64,000 nt of DNA from Azolla caroliniana (lineage: Eukaryota; Polypodiophyta): NCBI GenBank assembly GCA_043228905.1, contig JBHGNT010000002.1:7874001-7938000 (forward strand), read 5' to 3'. Below the pieces are notes generated by a model. It did not search any database. It saw only the letters and a program-made list of their open reading frames with translations, and was not told the origin of the DNA. Shown piece after piece: positions 1 through 11,118 of the stretch; the first letter of the stretch is position 1; each line of letters opens with the position of its first letter. The position numbers were made by a program, and so were the translations under genes.

Positions 1-1468
1 CATCCGACTGGTTGGAATGATCCAGTCTCTCATTCGGTCCGCTTAACCGGAATGATTCCGGACTCTCATCTTGAGTCCCGAGTTCATCTTCCTCTACCTG
101 GGCCGGTGCAGGCTCACTAGCCCCATCCTCCGACATTGGGTCGGAATCGAAAGTCGGAGTTGAATACCACGATGCCGATTCATCAAACTCGACATCTCGG
201 CTGACTCGGACCTGCTTCGTCCGGGGGTTATAACACTTATTACCCTTTTGCTCTTGAGCATAGCCGATTAGGATGCATTTTTCCGATTTTGCATCCAGCT
301 TTCTCCGTTTCTCATCTGGCACATGTACATAGGCTATGCTGCCAAATATCCGAAGGTGTCTCAAATTTGGCTTGCGCCCGAAATACAGCTCGTGAGCTGA
401 CACCTTGTCCCCGATCCGGTTCTGGATGTAAACGGTAGTTTGGACCGCCTCTGCCCAGTAGAACTTGGGCATGCTCTTTTCCTCCAGCATTGCCCTAGCC
501 GCCTCAATCAGCGACCAATTCTTCCTTTCTGTTGCGGTGTGTATCTGCAACTGAATTCTCGCTAAATTCCTTTTTGTTGCAGATAGCTGTTGAATTGGCT
601 GGAAAAGTACTCTTTTCCGCCATCTGACCATAGGCATTTGATCTTCCTCTCCGATTCTTGTTCCACCATCTTCTGGAGGCTCCGGAAACACTCGAAGACT
701 TCGCTCTTCCGCTCAATGAGGTAGATCCACGTATGCCGTGTGTAGTCGTCGATGAAGGAGACGAAATATCGACTCCCGCCAATGCTAAACATTTTGTGCC
801 GGTCCCCACACATCCGAATGGATAAGATCGAGCTTGTTACGGCTTCGATTTCTTTTGGAGGGGAATGGAAGCCAGTGTTGCTTCCTGAGTTGGTAGGCTT
901 CATAAATCTGGGCTCTCCGGCCGCTAAACTTCGGCAAACCGAAAACGACTTGTTCCGTTTCCAGGTCTTGAAGCCTTCGGTAGTTGACGTGGCCAATCCG
1001 CTAGTGCCACAGGTCAATATCCGACTCGACCTTCTGTCCTTTGGCGAACAGTGCGGTGCCGACATCATTGGTGTTGAGGATAAACATCCTCCCATCTCTG
1101 CGCCCTTGCGCAATAACTTCGCCCTCATCCTCAATGAAGCACACGAGGTGCGTAAACCGCACCTGCATCCCCTGATCGACGATTTGTCCGACCGACACCA
1201 GGTTCTTCGTGATCGTCGGAACATGTAATACATTCATCTGCTTCCCCCTCTGTCCGACGTGGCTTAAAGGGACTTCTCCAACGTGCACGATCGGGTGGGG
1301 AGTGTCGTCTCCGGTTTCGACAACTCCTAATTGATCCGGCTTCTCCAAGAAAGAGAACCACTCCCCGTGGCTCGTCATGTGGTTCGATGCGCCGGAGTCA
1401 ACGTACCACACTTCCTCCGATTTGGAGGTGGTCTTCTTCATAGAGTTTTCCTTGTGCTTCACCACCAA
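1..1468 (-). pseudogene. Copia I protease and integrase (partial pol)
   Basis: The protease shows WYVDSGASNHMT with the catalytic D-S-G near 1400. A GAG-pre-integrase segment follows, whose WH-x-RIGH motif is broken by TAG at 1001-1003. The first integrase aspartate is visible as LIHSDVWGP near 820. The frame then shifts, and the core resumes with FVSFIDDYTRHTWIYLI and a second catalytic region, LWSDGGKEY. The HHCC finger is degenerate because the usual C-x-x-C cysteines are replaced. From 560 to 1 an integrase C-terminal/linker region is readable (SAHELYFGRKPNLRHLR). Reverse transcriptase lies outside the window. Confidence 0.85.
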
Positions 1469-1469
1469 G

Positions 1470-2416
1470 GCTGGCCCCTTACCGTTCTTGGATCCTCCCG
1501 ATCCGTTTGCGTAGTGCGAGCTTTGCCGGTCTTCCTTACCGGTCTTGCCGGATTCGGATTTGTCCGAATCGGCACGCTTTCTCCAGCACTCGCTTTCCCT
1601 GTGGCCCTTTTTGCCACAGTACTAGCATTCCGTAGTGGATTTGTCTTGCCGGCCTCCGGCACCACCTTGACTCCCCCTGCTTGTGGAAGTCCCGGAACTG
1701 TTGTCGGCACATTCACTGTGCCTTCATTCCTGCTCTTGTCGGCCGCCTCCATTGCATGCCGACCTGCCTCGTCCACCACGCTCGTGGAACCGATCTGCTC
1801 CCGTGTACAACATCCGGCTGTCTAGGGATGCACTCGTAGATGCACCGGCGTGGTTCTCCTCTACAAAGAGCATCAACTGTAAGTCGAAAAATGAGAGCGT
1901 ATTCTCCCTTGTACAAACCGCAGTCCGAAAATCTCCGAACTTGGATGCCAGGCCTCCAAGACAGACCTGCACCATCTCGTCTTCCGGTACGGTGACGTTA
2001 ATAGAGGCAAGCGAGTCACAGATCCCTTTGATCCAGGCTGTGTAATCTGCCACCGACATGTTCTTCTGTCGAACATTGCCTAACTCCTGTCTGAGTTGCA
2101 GCTTCCGGGCAGTGGTGCTTGCGGCAAAAACCTTTTTCAAGTTTCCCCAAGCATCCTTCAGTGTCTTGGCGTCACGGATATGGCTGAGCAGTTGGTCACC
2201 GACACTGGACGCGAAGCAGTACATCACCCTGCTTGCCGCTTGTTCCCACACTGGGAAGTCCTTGTGTGTCGTCTCCGGTGTTGAGTCGTTCACTCCGTCA
2301 ACATAACTCTAGTAGCCATGCCCAAGCAGGTACTGGTGCATCTTGTATGACCAAGATGTGTAGGTGGTTCTGTCGAGCTTCTCCACCGGGAGCAACGTAG
2401 CCATACCTCTGTCCAT
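1470..2416 (-). pseudogene. Copia I gag (capsid/nucleocapsid), nonsense-mutated
   Basis: The product would be the structural polyprotein that packages retrotransposon RNA. The start at 2416 gives a short N-terminus with the typical copia gag motif LDRTTYTSW followed by KMHQYLLGHGY. A TAG at 2309-2311 then replaces the tryptophan usual at that place, and the gag-polypeptide (UBN2-like) domain continues in frame to about 1720. A CCHC zinc knuckle (C-x2-C-x4-H-x4-C, CGKKGHRESEC) lies near 1575-1627 and is also interrupted by TAG (1622-1624) between its first two cysteines. Both stops fit TGG to TAG changes. The family assignment is firm and the copy is non-functional. Confidence 0.85.
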
Positions 2417-2499
2417 TTCTCCTTTGTGTCTGCTTTCCGATCTGTTAGGGTTTCCTTCACAAGCGTAGATGTCTGCAGTAGAGGTTCTCAACCCACGCT

Positions 2500-2510
2500 C
2501 TCTGATACCA
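2500..2510 (-). promoter_or_regulatory. Copia I primer-binding site
   Basis: On the minus strand the sequence directly after the LTR is TGGTATCAGAG. This is the common plant copia primer-binding site complementary to the 3' end of initiator tRNA-Met. It fixes the inner LTR edge at 2511. Confidence 0.85.
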
Positions 2511-2744
2511 TGTAAAGGATTGCTTGCGGAAGCGTTAGAAAGAACAATACACAGAAAGAAAGAAAGAAAGAAAGATATATTAACGTCTTCTAAGGCCAAA
2601 TTTGGCCCATGAGACAATTGGTTTACAACAAAAGAGTATTTATCCAGTCATCATAACTAAAATAAAATTAAGTAAAAAATAGAACTTAAACTAAAAGAGT
2701 TCTAGTAGTGTACAATATGTAGTATACTCGAAAGTGACTATACA
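2511..2744 (-). repeat. Copia I 5' LTR
   Basis: The inner edge (TGTAAAGG on the plus strand) abuts the primer-binding site. The outer edge is set at ACTATACA (2744) because it gives TGTA/TACA termini; this edge is inferred, as the partner LTR is not in the window. A GAAA microsatellite lies at about 2550-2575. A diverged similar stretch (beginning CCCATGAGACAATTAG) occurs near 54705-54790. Confidence 0.6.
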
Positions 2745-2756
2745 CTAAGCCTAATT

Positions 2757-4993
2757 TTATTTCCACCCAAGCCTCTCGAAAAGAAGTGGGGGGTCAAAGG
2801 GTCTTGATGTGGGTTCCAATGTAGAGAGTGCCCTAGCCATGGCTTCTAGGCGGTGTAGCTCACGTTCCCTAATTTTCAATATTGCTTCCACATCACGTCG
2901 AGTTTCTTTGAAACCCGACACCCGAGGATGTCTGGTTCTTCTCTGGTTTTCTGCCTCATCAATGGAAAGGCCGAGTGGTGCAAGTGTGTCGGCATTCGTT
3001 GTCTCCTCAGGTTCCTGAAAAACTTCATTTGTTACATGTTCGTGATCATTAGCAACATTATTGTCAACATTTTGTAACTTATTCTCTCTGTGTTGTTTTA
3101 GCTCTAGAATGTATTTTCCTAATTTCTTTATATCTAGAGTATCTAATAGTTTGGGGAGGGTGGGAGACGAACCAAGTATGTCTTGGTATTTTGCCCTTAT
3201 CTCGACATAGGTTGGACACTTGCATGTAAAGTGGTACTCATCCTCTATCTCTATGTGACATAACCTACATATCCTTTCCTCCCTAGGGACTCCACTAATA
3301 CGACCATTCTCAATCTCAAGTTGGTGAGATGATATTCTAAGTTGTCCAATGGCAACCCTTAGTGCATGTGGTAAGAATACATCTAGATATTTTGGCCGCG
3401 TGATAAAACCTAACTCAGAGAAGTGCATGAAGTGTTTCTTATAGTACAACATTTTAGATGGGAGTGGCTCTAGTGGGGTGATCCATTTACACCGAGTGTA
3501 AATTTGCCATATTTCTTGGCGTATTACTTTATTGCGGTCCTCATGAGAGATTAAAGTGTTATCACTCATGTGGTTGTACCTAAGGGGAGGTAGGTTATTA
3601 ATGTCTAGACCATTCGCAAGAAGCCAACTCACCATCATGCCATACCATGAGCTAGTATAGCCGGACTCATACAATGATCGAGAGGCCTTAAAGGCTTGAT
3701 GAGATATTTTGTCATGTGGTTGGCTATGTATCCTATGAATGAAGACTACAAGTTGAAAAAGTGCCTCTACTAACATTGGGGGTAACGTGAACTCAGCCCT
3801 AATAATGTCATGTGGTACAGTCGATTTGCTTCGGAGTTGGCGTGATAGCATCATCACCAATGGTCTCTCTAATTGTGTCCACATGAAAGATGGTAATCCT
3901 GGAGCCCAAACCGTTGATGCATACATGAGGGAGGGGGTCACTAATGAGTCAAAGAGCCACCCTTTAGTCCGTGGCTCTTGAAAGTGTGCTTGGTGGCATT
4001 GTCTCTCTAGGAGTGAGAGGGATGCATGTCCTCTCGTGAGTCTATCCTTCGCTGCCTGTGTCATCGAAAATTTACCTGAGCGGGCACTAAAAGTGACTCC
4101 CAGATAGATGTATGATCCAACCACCTCGACTGGGCTATGGTAGATAGTTAGGTGACACTTAGCTCTAACTTGGGCTGATGTGTGGAAGATAAGGACTTTC
4201 GTTTCCCTAGATTCACTACCAATCCTCGTTGTACACAAAAGTCATCTAAGGCATTAAGGTGCCTCTGTAGGTCGTGTTTGGATTCAGAGAGCAAAACTAT
4301 GTCATCCGCATAGAGCAAGATATGAACCTGCGTATCCCCAAGGACCACTCCGGTGCCTCCCTCACGAGCAATAAAATCAGTGATCTCATCAATGTAGATC
4401 CCAAAAAGCATCGGTGATAGGGGGCAACCTTGTTTTACACCAATAGTGCTAGTGAAACGATTAGATAGGCCACTTGGGCATCGGACACATCCGGACACTT
4501 GTTCATATAGTGCGTAGATGGCCCATACCATATCATCTGGTATCCTCAAGCTTTTAAGTCTATCAAACAACCGCTCTCTAGGGACTATGTCAAAGGCTTT
4601 GCGGAAGTCCACAAAACAACAATATAATTTCTTCTTGAGAGCCTTAGTTTGGTCAATTAGGCATCTAAGTGTGAAGATATGATCAATAGTGGAGAAGGCT
4701 CGTCTAAAGCCAGCTTGTTCAGGTGCACGAAGGTTTAACGTCTCCATATAGTCGCTAAGCTCTGCTTCCATTACTGCACTATATAACTTAGCAAGGGTAT
4801 GGCCTATCGTAATGGTCTTATATGTATTTGGGTCCATGGGGTCCCCCTCTTTATGTATGGGGGCCACTATATTCATAGTCCACTGTGGTGGAAAACCCTC
4901 CGCAAGGGCACGATTGAAGATTAGAGTTAGCAAGGGAGCTAGGCACTCTCTCGCATATATAATGTGTTCTGCTCGCAATCCCGTGTGGTCCAT
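2757..4993 (-). pseudogene. LINE A reverse transcriptase and C-terminal region
   Basis: In order, the sequence shows the RT fingers, CFVDFRKAFDIVPRERL, GVKQGCPLSPMLFGIYIDE, the catalytic box LLYADDIVLLSES near 4290-4320, a thumb region, and a C-terminal Cys/His motif (ICRLCHIEIEDEYHFTCKCP, about 3210-3275) typical of plant LINE zf-RVT domains. The frame changes near 4205, between the RT and the C-terminal part, consistent with one lost base. Upstream of 4993 the frame is lost at a tandem duplication. The enzyme would prime reverse transcription from nicked target DNA, but this copy cannot make an intact protein. Confidence 0.88.
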
Positions 4994-5155
4994 GGACTTC
5001 CTATGTTGGGGCCACTGTATTCATAGTCCACTGTGGTGGAAAACCCTCCGCAAGGGCACGATTGAAGATTAGAGTTAGCAAGGGAGCTAGGCACTCTCTC
5101 GCATATATAATGTGTTCTGCTCGCAATCCCGTGTGGTCCATGGACTTTCTATGTT
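4860..5155. repeat. 148-bp direct tandem duplication inside LINE A RT
   Basis: The block 4860-5007 is repeated at 5008-5155 with very few differences (for example CACTATATT against CACTGTATT). Since 148 is not divisible by three, the duplication shifts the reading frame of the reverse transcriptase N-terminus. Confidence 0.92.
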
Positions 5156-5221
5156 GTAATTTCTTTATGACCTTCATGACCCTAGAGGTCGTGATGTGTG
5201 TGAGTTTTGTACTAAGGCTTT

Positions 5222-5690
5222 CTAATGGTAGGGAGGGATCAAGGGAGGGGAGATGGGCCTGAACATGTTGAGAGTATATGTCAGAGAGCTCATGTGTGAA
5301 ATGTATTGTGGTGTGATGGCATGGTTGACTAGACTTGGTGACCTTAGAGTATCACATTTTAGCTCAAAGTATAAGAAACTATGGTCTGCGCCAATAGGGC
5401 ATGGGGCCACTCGGAAGGAGTTAATCATGTGGGTAGTTTCAGGGCACCCTATTAGATAGTCAACTGTGCTTTCCCCTCCTCCATGTGGGAAACATGTGAG
5501 CTCTTCCGAGCCTGGCCACTTAGCTAAACCATTATATATGACCATCCGGTGCCGACTGCCAAGTTCGAGCAGATGATGGCCAAAGCTCGTGGCGTCCGCA
5601 CCTTGATCCTTTGATCTACGTGTGGTGCCTATGTCTAAAGGATCAACATTTACCATTTCTAGATTTCTATTCATCTGAAATACTGTGCAT
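5222..5690 (-). pseudogene. LINE A endonuclease, C-terminal half
   Basis: The minus strand contains VDYLIGCP and a downstream GADHSFLYFEL. These correspond to the final conserved blocks of the exonuclease-endonuclease-phosphatase fold used by LINEs, where the histidine of the DH pair is catalytic. The N-terminal half is missing from this strand and appears instead, inverted, at about 5960-6125. Confidence 0.75.
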
Positions 5691-6125
5691 TGTCGGGATT
5701 GGGTTCTCGCATTGAAGTCTCCCTTAGTCCTTCAATTTAAAGACTCAGACTCTAGAATCACTTTCTTTAAGAAGAGACCAATCCTTCGAGGAATGGATGG
5801 GGACCCCATCTATCTCGATGAAGACCTCACTAAGATGCAAATTGAGCATCGCACGAGTTGTATGCCACGAGTTATGCAAGCTCGTAAAGAAGGCCATCAC
5901 GCCTTTTACCGAGATGAGCGAGTGATCATAAATGATCGCACTACTAACTGACGGCGTGTGGCCCATATGACAAAAAATGCACTTAGGATGACCCTATGGA
6001 ATTGTAATGGCGCACTCTGGGCACACCCCGGCCGCCTAGAGGAGATACTAAAGGTATCTGATATACTTTTCTTGGTAGAAACACATCAGAGCCCAAATAG
6101 AGGACTCCCACGGGTCGAAGGATTC
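5685..6125 (+). pseudogene. Inverted LINE A segment: ORF1 end plus endonuclease N-terminus
   Basis: The plus strand encodes ITFFKKRPILRGMDGDPIYL followed by EDLTKMQ, a pattern typical of the C-terminal end of plant LINE ORF1 proteins. After a stop (5949-5951) a second frame starts at ATG 5967, with TLWNCNGALW and DILFLVETHQS, the first two blocks of the LINE endonuclease. The segment ends near 6125, where it meets the CCGGTT-rich repeat of the Gypsy 1 LTR. Order and orientation match the inverted upstream fragment left by twin priming. Confidence 0.75.
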
Positions 6126-6749
6126 CGGTTTGCATACCAGTTCCGGTTCCGGTTTGCTTGCCGGTTCCAATTCCAGTTTTGCTTACCGGCCGGTTTCCGG
6201 TTTGCATATCGGCCAGTTTCCGATTCCGGTTTCCTTGCCGGTCGATTTCCGGTTCCGGTTTTGCTTGCCGGCCGGTTTCTGGTTCCGGTTTAGCTTGCCG
6301 GTTCCGGTTCCAGTTTTGTTTACCAACCAATTTCCGGTTTGCATACCGGCCGGTTTCCGGATTTGCTTATCGGACCGGTTTCCAAATTTGCTTACCGGCC
6401 AATTTCCGGATTTGTTTATCGACCGGTTTCCGGTTTTAGGGAATTAGGCCACCATTATCCATTAAGACAAAGTGGCCAAAGTGCTCTTAGCACAAATGAA
6501 AAATGAGGGACCTCAAGGTGCTTATATAGCCAGGACCTTAACTTTCCTATCTATGCGGGATAGTTCTAATTTCCCTATATTCTCAAACTTTATTTTCACA
6601 TAACTTGATATGTATTTCTCCATTTTGTATACAGTAAAATACATTTTGAAGCTCTTGAGTATATCCATCTTTCTATAGTAAGCTACTAATCTAATCTATA
6701 ATAATTATTTCATTATTTTTTTACATAGTGTGTGAAGATTCACACGACA
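6126..6749 (-). repeat. Gypsy 1 3' LTR, truncated
   Basis: It ends with TTCACACGACA at 6749 and matches 13095-13657 of the 5' LTR: a CCGGTT-rich minisatellite (6126-6440) followed by an AT-rich U3 end. The part equivalent to 12468-13094 is absent. The adjacent polypurine tract is eroded: it reads GGTTTGGTGAA, where the LARD element has GGTCTGGTGGGGGCGAA. Confidence 0.85.
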
Positions 6750-6810
6750 TTCACCAAACCTGCACATCCACCAGTATGTGCCAATTTTAGTGAGGATTCA
6801 TTTTTGTTTA

Positions 6811-8169
6811 CTATACTTTTTCATCGATGCTTAAGACTGAATCGTCAAAAGCTTCGAATCCAATTTCTATTCTATGTCTTCTCTTGAAGATCTTGATTCT
6901 TTTACCGGCAATTGGCAGGGCAAGTGGTGTACCATCCAATTCTACTAAATCATATTTTGCATTATCTTCCACTTTCTTCACCACATATGGCCCAAACCAT
7001 CGTTGTGAGAATTTTCTAGCAGTACTATGTTGGTTATCTAGGCTACTGTCATAGACTAGCACCCAATCTCCTTCAACGATTTTCCTCGACCGAAGTCGAT
7101 GTCGTTTATCGAAGTCTTTCTTGTTCTTTAGCCTTGCATTCTTTAGTCGCGCTTTAGCCACCTCTATATCTTCCAAATTCTGCTCTAATTGTCGAATCCT
7201 CAATGCTAGAAGATCTTTTGTGCTTATCTCATCTTGCCATGGCAATGCAAACCATGAAATAATACTTTGTTCTACAGGCATTATTGGCTTTTGTCCTAAT
7301 ATGAGCTCTACCGGCATGTATCCTATCACCGTGCTATGAGTAGTCCTGTCAGCCCATAGTGCAAATGGCAATAGACGCGGCCATTCTCCTATTTTCGCAT
7401 GGCAAGCTTTCACTAGAGCCTTCACAATTGGTCCATGTCCACGTTCCACCTTCCCATTTGCTTCCGGATTATACGCCATGGTAAGAGATAATTTGATTCC
7501 CATCCTCGAGAGGAATTCTCTAGCTTCATTGGTGTCCAACTCGCATCTATCAGCCACTATCTTACCGACGCATCCATATCTGCAAATAACATCTTCAAGA
7601 AGGAATCGACATACCGATGATGTCTCCTTAGTTCTTATCGCTCGCCCTTCAACTTGATTGGTAAGATCCTCTCTCGCGAGCACAAGATACTTCATCTGCC
7701 ATTGCCCCACTGGCATCATCACGATGTCCACCATCCACTTGTAATCCATAGCCAATGGGTAACTCAGATGAAGTCCATCTCGATGGCGAATATTCGAAAA
7801 CATTTGACATTCCTTACATGTTTCCACATAAGCTGCTATATCTTTGTAGATGCCCAGCCACCAATATTTCTCCTTAAGCTTCGCAAACGTAGCCCATATT
7901 CCTCAATGGCCTGCAAAAACACTATCATGAAATTCGGACATTAGTTTTTATTGGTCTTCTAGCTTGCAGACAACTCTCATCGGAGTCCCATTCTTCTTTT
8001 TGGCATGCTTCCAAAGAGCTCCATCCTTAAGGAAATACTTGTATGATTTCTTCCGAATTCGATGGAAGTCTTCCGTCGACCATGATTCATCTTTTTGGAG
8101 AGAACTCAAGTATTTTCCGATCTCCACGAATTCTCCTTCGTGGTCCTCTTCTATGAAAGTAGTCAACAC
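6811..8169 (-). pseudogene. Gypsy 1 integrase
   Basis: The zinc-binding region ends in CKECQMF near 7805. The catalytic core shows D in WMVDIVMMP, D in IVADRCELD (Gypsy 2 has ADRGELD, so a glycine is replaced) and E in NPEANGKVERGHG. The C-terminal part carries GDWVLVYDSSLDNQH and RWFGPYVV, and no chromodomain. The frame is broken near 7920-7950, between the HHCC region and the upstream RNase H tail (7948-8169). The enzyme would insert element cDNA into the host genome. Confidence 0.85.
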
Positions 8170-8284
8170 CCGAGCATAGGAACTTGCAAAGAAATCCAGG
8201 CCAACATCATCTTCATCAGAATGTTGATCTTCTTCTCTGTCCTATCTCGCTCGTGATACCATGTCTACAACGACATTACGCTTC

Positions 8285-9738
8285 CTAGCTACATGACGGA
8301 TTTTCGAGATTGAGTGATTTGATATATGCAATCCAACGCAACATGGCAATATCCGATGTATTACAACCAGATATCATACTCAAATTTGGTAGGCAATCTG
8401 TCTCAATTATGACTTCTGCTCCAATAAGGTAATCACGATCAGACTTGATTGCCGAGACGATTCCCCATCGCTCCCTCTTCACTTCGGCATACCTTCTTTG
8501 CCTGTCACTTAAAACTTTCGCGCCAAACCGAATTGCATATCGGTTGTAATCTTCATCTTCTTGGTTGATAACCCATCCAATTCCGATTGAACTACTATCC
8601 ACAGTCACGAAAATCGGCTTGCCGTATGAATAGTCTGCTTTCCGTAATGCAGGTGCCTCCATCAATAATTTCTTCAGCCTTCGGATGGCGATTGTATGCT
8701 CGCTCATCCATTCGAACATCCGCTTCTTCTTTAGTAGACCATATAATGGCTCAGCAATGTGGGTGTAGTGTGGAATCCAAATATGATAAAACGCGCATGC
8801 TCCAAGGAACCTTCGAACCTCCGTTTGGGTTACACATTCTTCTTTGAAATTCATGTCTTGGATTGCATTCACCTTAGATGGCGAAGGTTTCCGACCGTAT
8901 GCTCCACACAAGTGACCTACCACCAGGATCTCCGGTTGCCCGAATGCGGATTTCTCTCCCAAAAATGTCAAATTCGCATCTTCGAGCCTTTGGAGCACCT
9001 TCTCGCAATCTTTCATATGATCCACGACGAACTTTCTACATCCATCCTTATCTTTTGATTCATCCTTCTCTTCATCCGAACATCCTTTTATCGGGATATC
9101 ATCTAAGAATGGCATTGTGATATCCGGGATGCAATCCTTCAAGACCTTGTTCATGGCATTCACCATATGAGCCACCGAGTTCATTGCGCCTTGAGGTTAG
9201 GTACACATCCCCACCAACCCGATTGGAGTTCTCATGGTTGTAATGTCACGACTGTCGACCGCCAACTGGAATTGATCGTAGCCAGAGTAGAGATTGCCGA
9301 TGGAGTAGATGGACCGGCCCGCAAACGCCTCGGCAAATTCATCCACACTCGGATCGATTCCAGTAGTCCGAATTGTCACCTTGTTGACGGGTTGAAGATC
9401 TTGAATGAATCACAACGATCCATTCTTCTTTGGCACCGTGAACCACTATTAGAATAAAGAGCATTTGACGGTTCTAGAATTCCCATCCTCACCTTCTCCT
9501 TTAAGAGCTCGATCAGCTTCGGTAAGTGTGCTCTCGGAACCGGTATCGGTTTCAAATTCCAAGGCACATGTAGCACCGTGAAGATCACCATCAGTTCTAC
9601 CGTCCTTGGATTAGCACACCTGATTTCTTGTGGGAAAAATGCGAAAGCCTTCCCATGTCTTTCAAGCATTCCACGAAACATCCGCTCCTCTTCAGGGAGG
9701 AGGAAATCCTCCCTTCCAACTCGTAGCTTTCCCTTCAT
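8285..9738 (-). pseudogene. Gypsy 1 reverse transcriptase and RNase H
   Basis: The RT begins in one frame (9376-9738, with WNLKPIPVPRAHLPKLIELL), shifts near 9376, and continues through SIYSIGNLYSGYDQFQLAVD. A TAA near 9196 follows; Gypsy 2 has a leucine codon there. The catalytic box is PFLDDIPIKG, with LDD in place of the more usual YLDD. RNase H contains FVTVDSSSIGIGW and an ETDCLP block. The distinctive FLDDIPIKG sequence and the DHGS protease are shared with Gypsy 2. Confidence 0.87.
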
Positions 9739-9776
9739 CTCTTCAGTGAAGACGTGACCAATTGTATTTGGGTTCC

Positions 9777-10196
9777 TTAAGCTTGATCTTTTGCAACTTC
9801 CTTCATCTTTTGCCAGTTATCTTCCGGTAGCGGAACTGCAATTGGCTTGATCTTCCTATCCACAGTTTTATATTTTGTGTTGACTTCGGCTTCCACTATC
9901 AAGATGCCTCGATGATATTCATCGATGATAGTATACATGTTGACGGAGTTAACCGAAATCACATGTTGATGGTGAGGATAGCTCAAATCCACGACTTCCT
10001 CAAATTCGCCAATGGTGTCGTTAAATGAGGCTTCCTCCAGAATATATGACACGAATTCTTCTTCTTCGATTATGCTTTCTTCTTTCAGCACCTCCTCGAA
10101 GTTTTGTATCTGACACTTTTCCTTCTTGTTGAGTAGTCTAAGTTTGCATGCGCCGCCAAGTGTGATGCATGTTGCTTCTCCTTGCAATCCACGCAC
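9777..10196 (-). pseudogene. Gypsy 1 protease-RT spacer
   Basis: An acidic segment links protease to RT, ending in VNTKYKTVDRKIKPIAVPLP. A near-identical segment occurs in Gypsy 2 at about 18830-18900, so it is a conserved part of this family's polyprotein. No catalytic motif is visible. Confidence 0.6.
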
Positions 10197-10245
10197 TTTG
10201 CTTCCTTGTGGGGACTTATGATTCCTCGGACTTCAATAGGCCGCT

Positions 10246-11046
10246 TTAAAAATCTGAGGATTTGCCTCCAAGGCTATCTTGGTTTCGTTCATGATTAGCT
10301 CGCACCGTCAGGAATTGAACGGATCTTTTACTATCAAGACTCTTGACGCGCGCGAAGGCTGCTCCATTATCGAACACCTTGGTCTCCATCCAGGACGATG
10401 TTATATATGGTTGTCCTAGGATGACGGGATGTGAAGCCGAGTCTTGCACGAAGAAGTGTTGATCAATCTCTACATCCCCGATCGTGACTTTAACGTTGGA
10501 GCAAGCTCCGGACAAGTCCTCCGTAGTCTTCGTCACCGCTCGAATCTTCCATCCGTGGTTTGTATTAATCGGCCATCTTCCTTTCTTGTAGAACTCGGTC
10601 GACATGAGGTTGATCTCTGAGCCATGGTCAATCAAAGCGACCACAGTCTCTTTCTTCTCCCTGATCTTCACCGGTGTCTCTGTTGTTGCTCTTGCCCAAT
10701 GACGCCGCGAGTAATGGCTATCCGCCACCACTTCTTCTTCTTCCTCCTCTTCTGATCTTGCCATGGTTATGGCACTTTTTTTCACCTCCTCTTCATCATA
10801 TTGTTGCCGCTTCCTTTTAATAAGGTTCACAATAGTATCATGGAACTCCTTCACGATCCCAAGTAGCTCTCTCAAGGTAAGGTCGACATGACTATCGAAA
10901 ACCTTCTCCTCAAGGACCTTCCGCAAGTTAGTTGTTTGTTCTATGTCCGACCTTAGCTTGTAAGTCAGTGCCGCTCGTTCTTTTCCTTTCTGCATTGATT
11001 CTTCGACTTCCATCCGAGCAGGTTGGCTCGATCCACCGGGCTTCAT
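10246..11046 (-). pseudogene. Gypsy 1 aspartic protease region
   Basis: The region contains ALIDHGSEINLMS near 10605-10645, in the position and context of a retropepsin active site. The usual D-S/T-G is replaced by D-H-G. Downstream, PVILGQPYITSSWMETKV matches the flap/ILG block of retropepsins. The N-terminal 110 residues are charged gag tail. It is in the same frame as gag, separated from it by one TGA at 11119-11121. The fusion pattern suggests one gag-pol polyprotein in the ancestor. Confidence 0.8.
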
Positions 11047-11118
11047 GTTTGTTTCACCAATCTCTTTTCTTGGGATAGGTTTGGGTGGCCCTTCTTTCCC
11101 TCCGTTCCTCGTGTTAGG

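Larger units (their letters stand above)
1..2744 (-). mobile_element. Copia I: Ty1/copia retrotransposon, 5' half
   Basis: Reading the minus strand from 2744 downwards, the order is LTR, primer-binding site, gag, protease and integrase. This is the copia order, in which integrase precedes reverse transcriptase. The element leaves the window inside the integrase/RT linker, so RT, RNase H and the 3' LTR are not visible. Three in-frame TAG codons (2309-2311, 1622-1624, 1001-1003) and a frameshift in the integrase make it a dead copy. Its LTR starts 12 bp beyond the stop codon of LINE A, so the element appears to have landed in the LINE 3' end. Confidence 0.9.
2745..6125 (-). mobile_element. LINE A: non-LTR retrotransposon with inverted 5' segment
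   Basis: The minus strand from 5690 to 2757 encodes the end of an apurinic-type endonuclease, a LINE reverse transcriptase and a C-terminal zinc-finger region. The adjoining 5685-6125 encodes, on the plus strand, the end of an ORF1-like protein and the beginning of the endonuclease. The upstream part of the element is therefore inverted relative to the rest. The poly(A) tail is not seen, because Copia I begins just after the stop codon. A frameshift near 4205 and a 148-bp duplication disrupt the coding region. Confidence 0.85.

Noticed and set aside
5982-6125. Separate plus-strand host gene with endonuclease similarity
   Set aside because: Motifs are those of a LINE endonuclease N-terminus, and the missing C-terminal half is on the opposite strand immediately next to it; a 5' inversion explains both.
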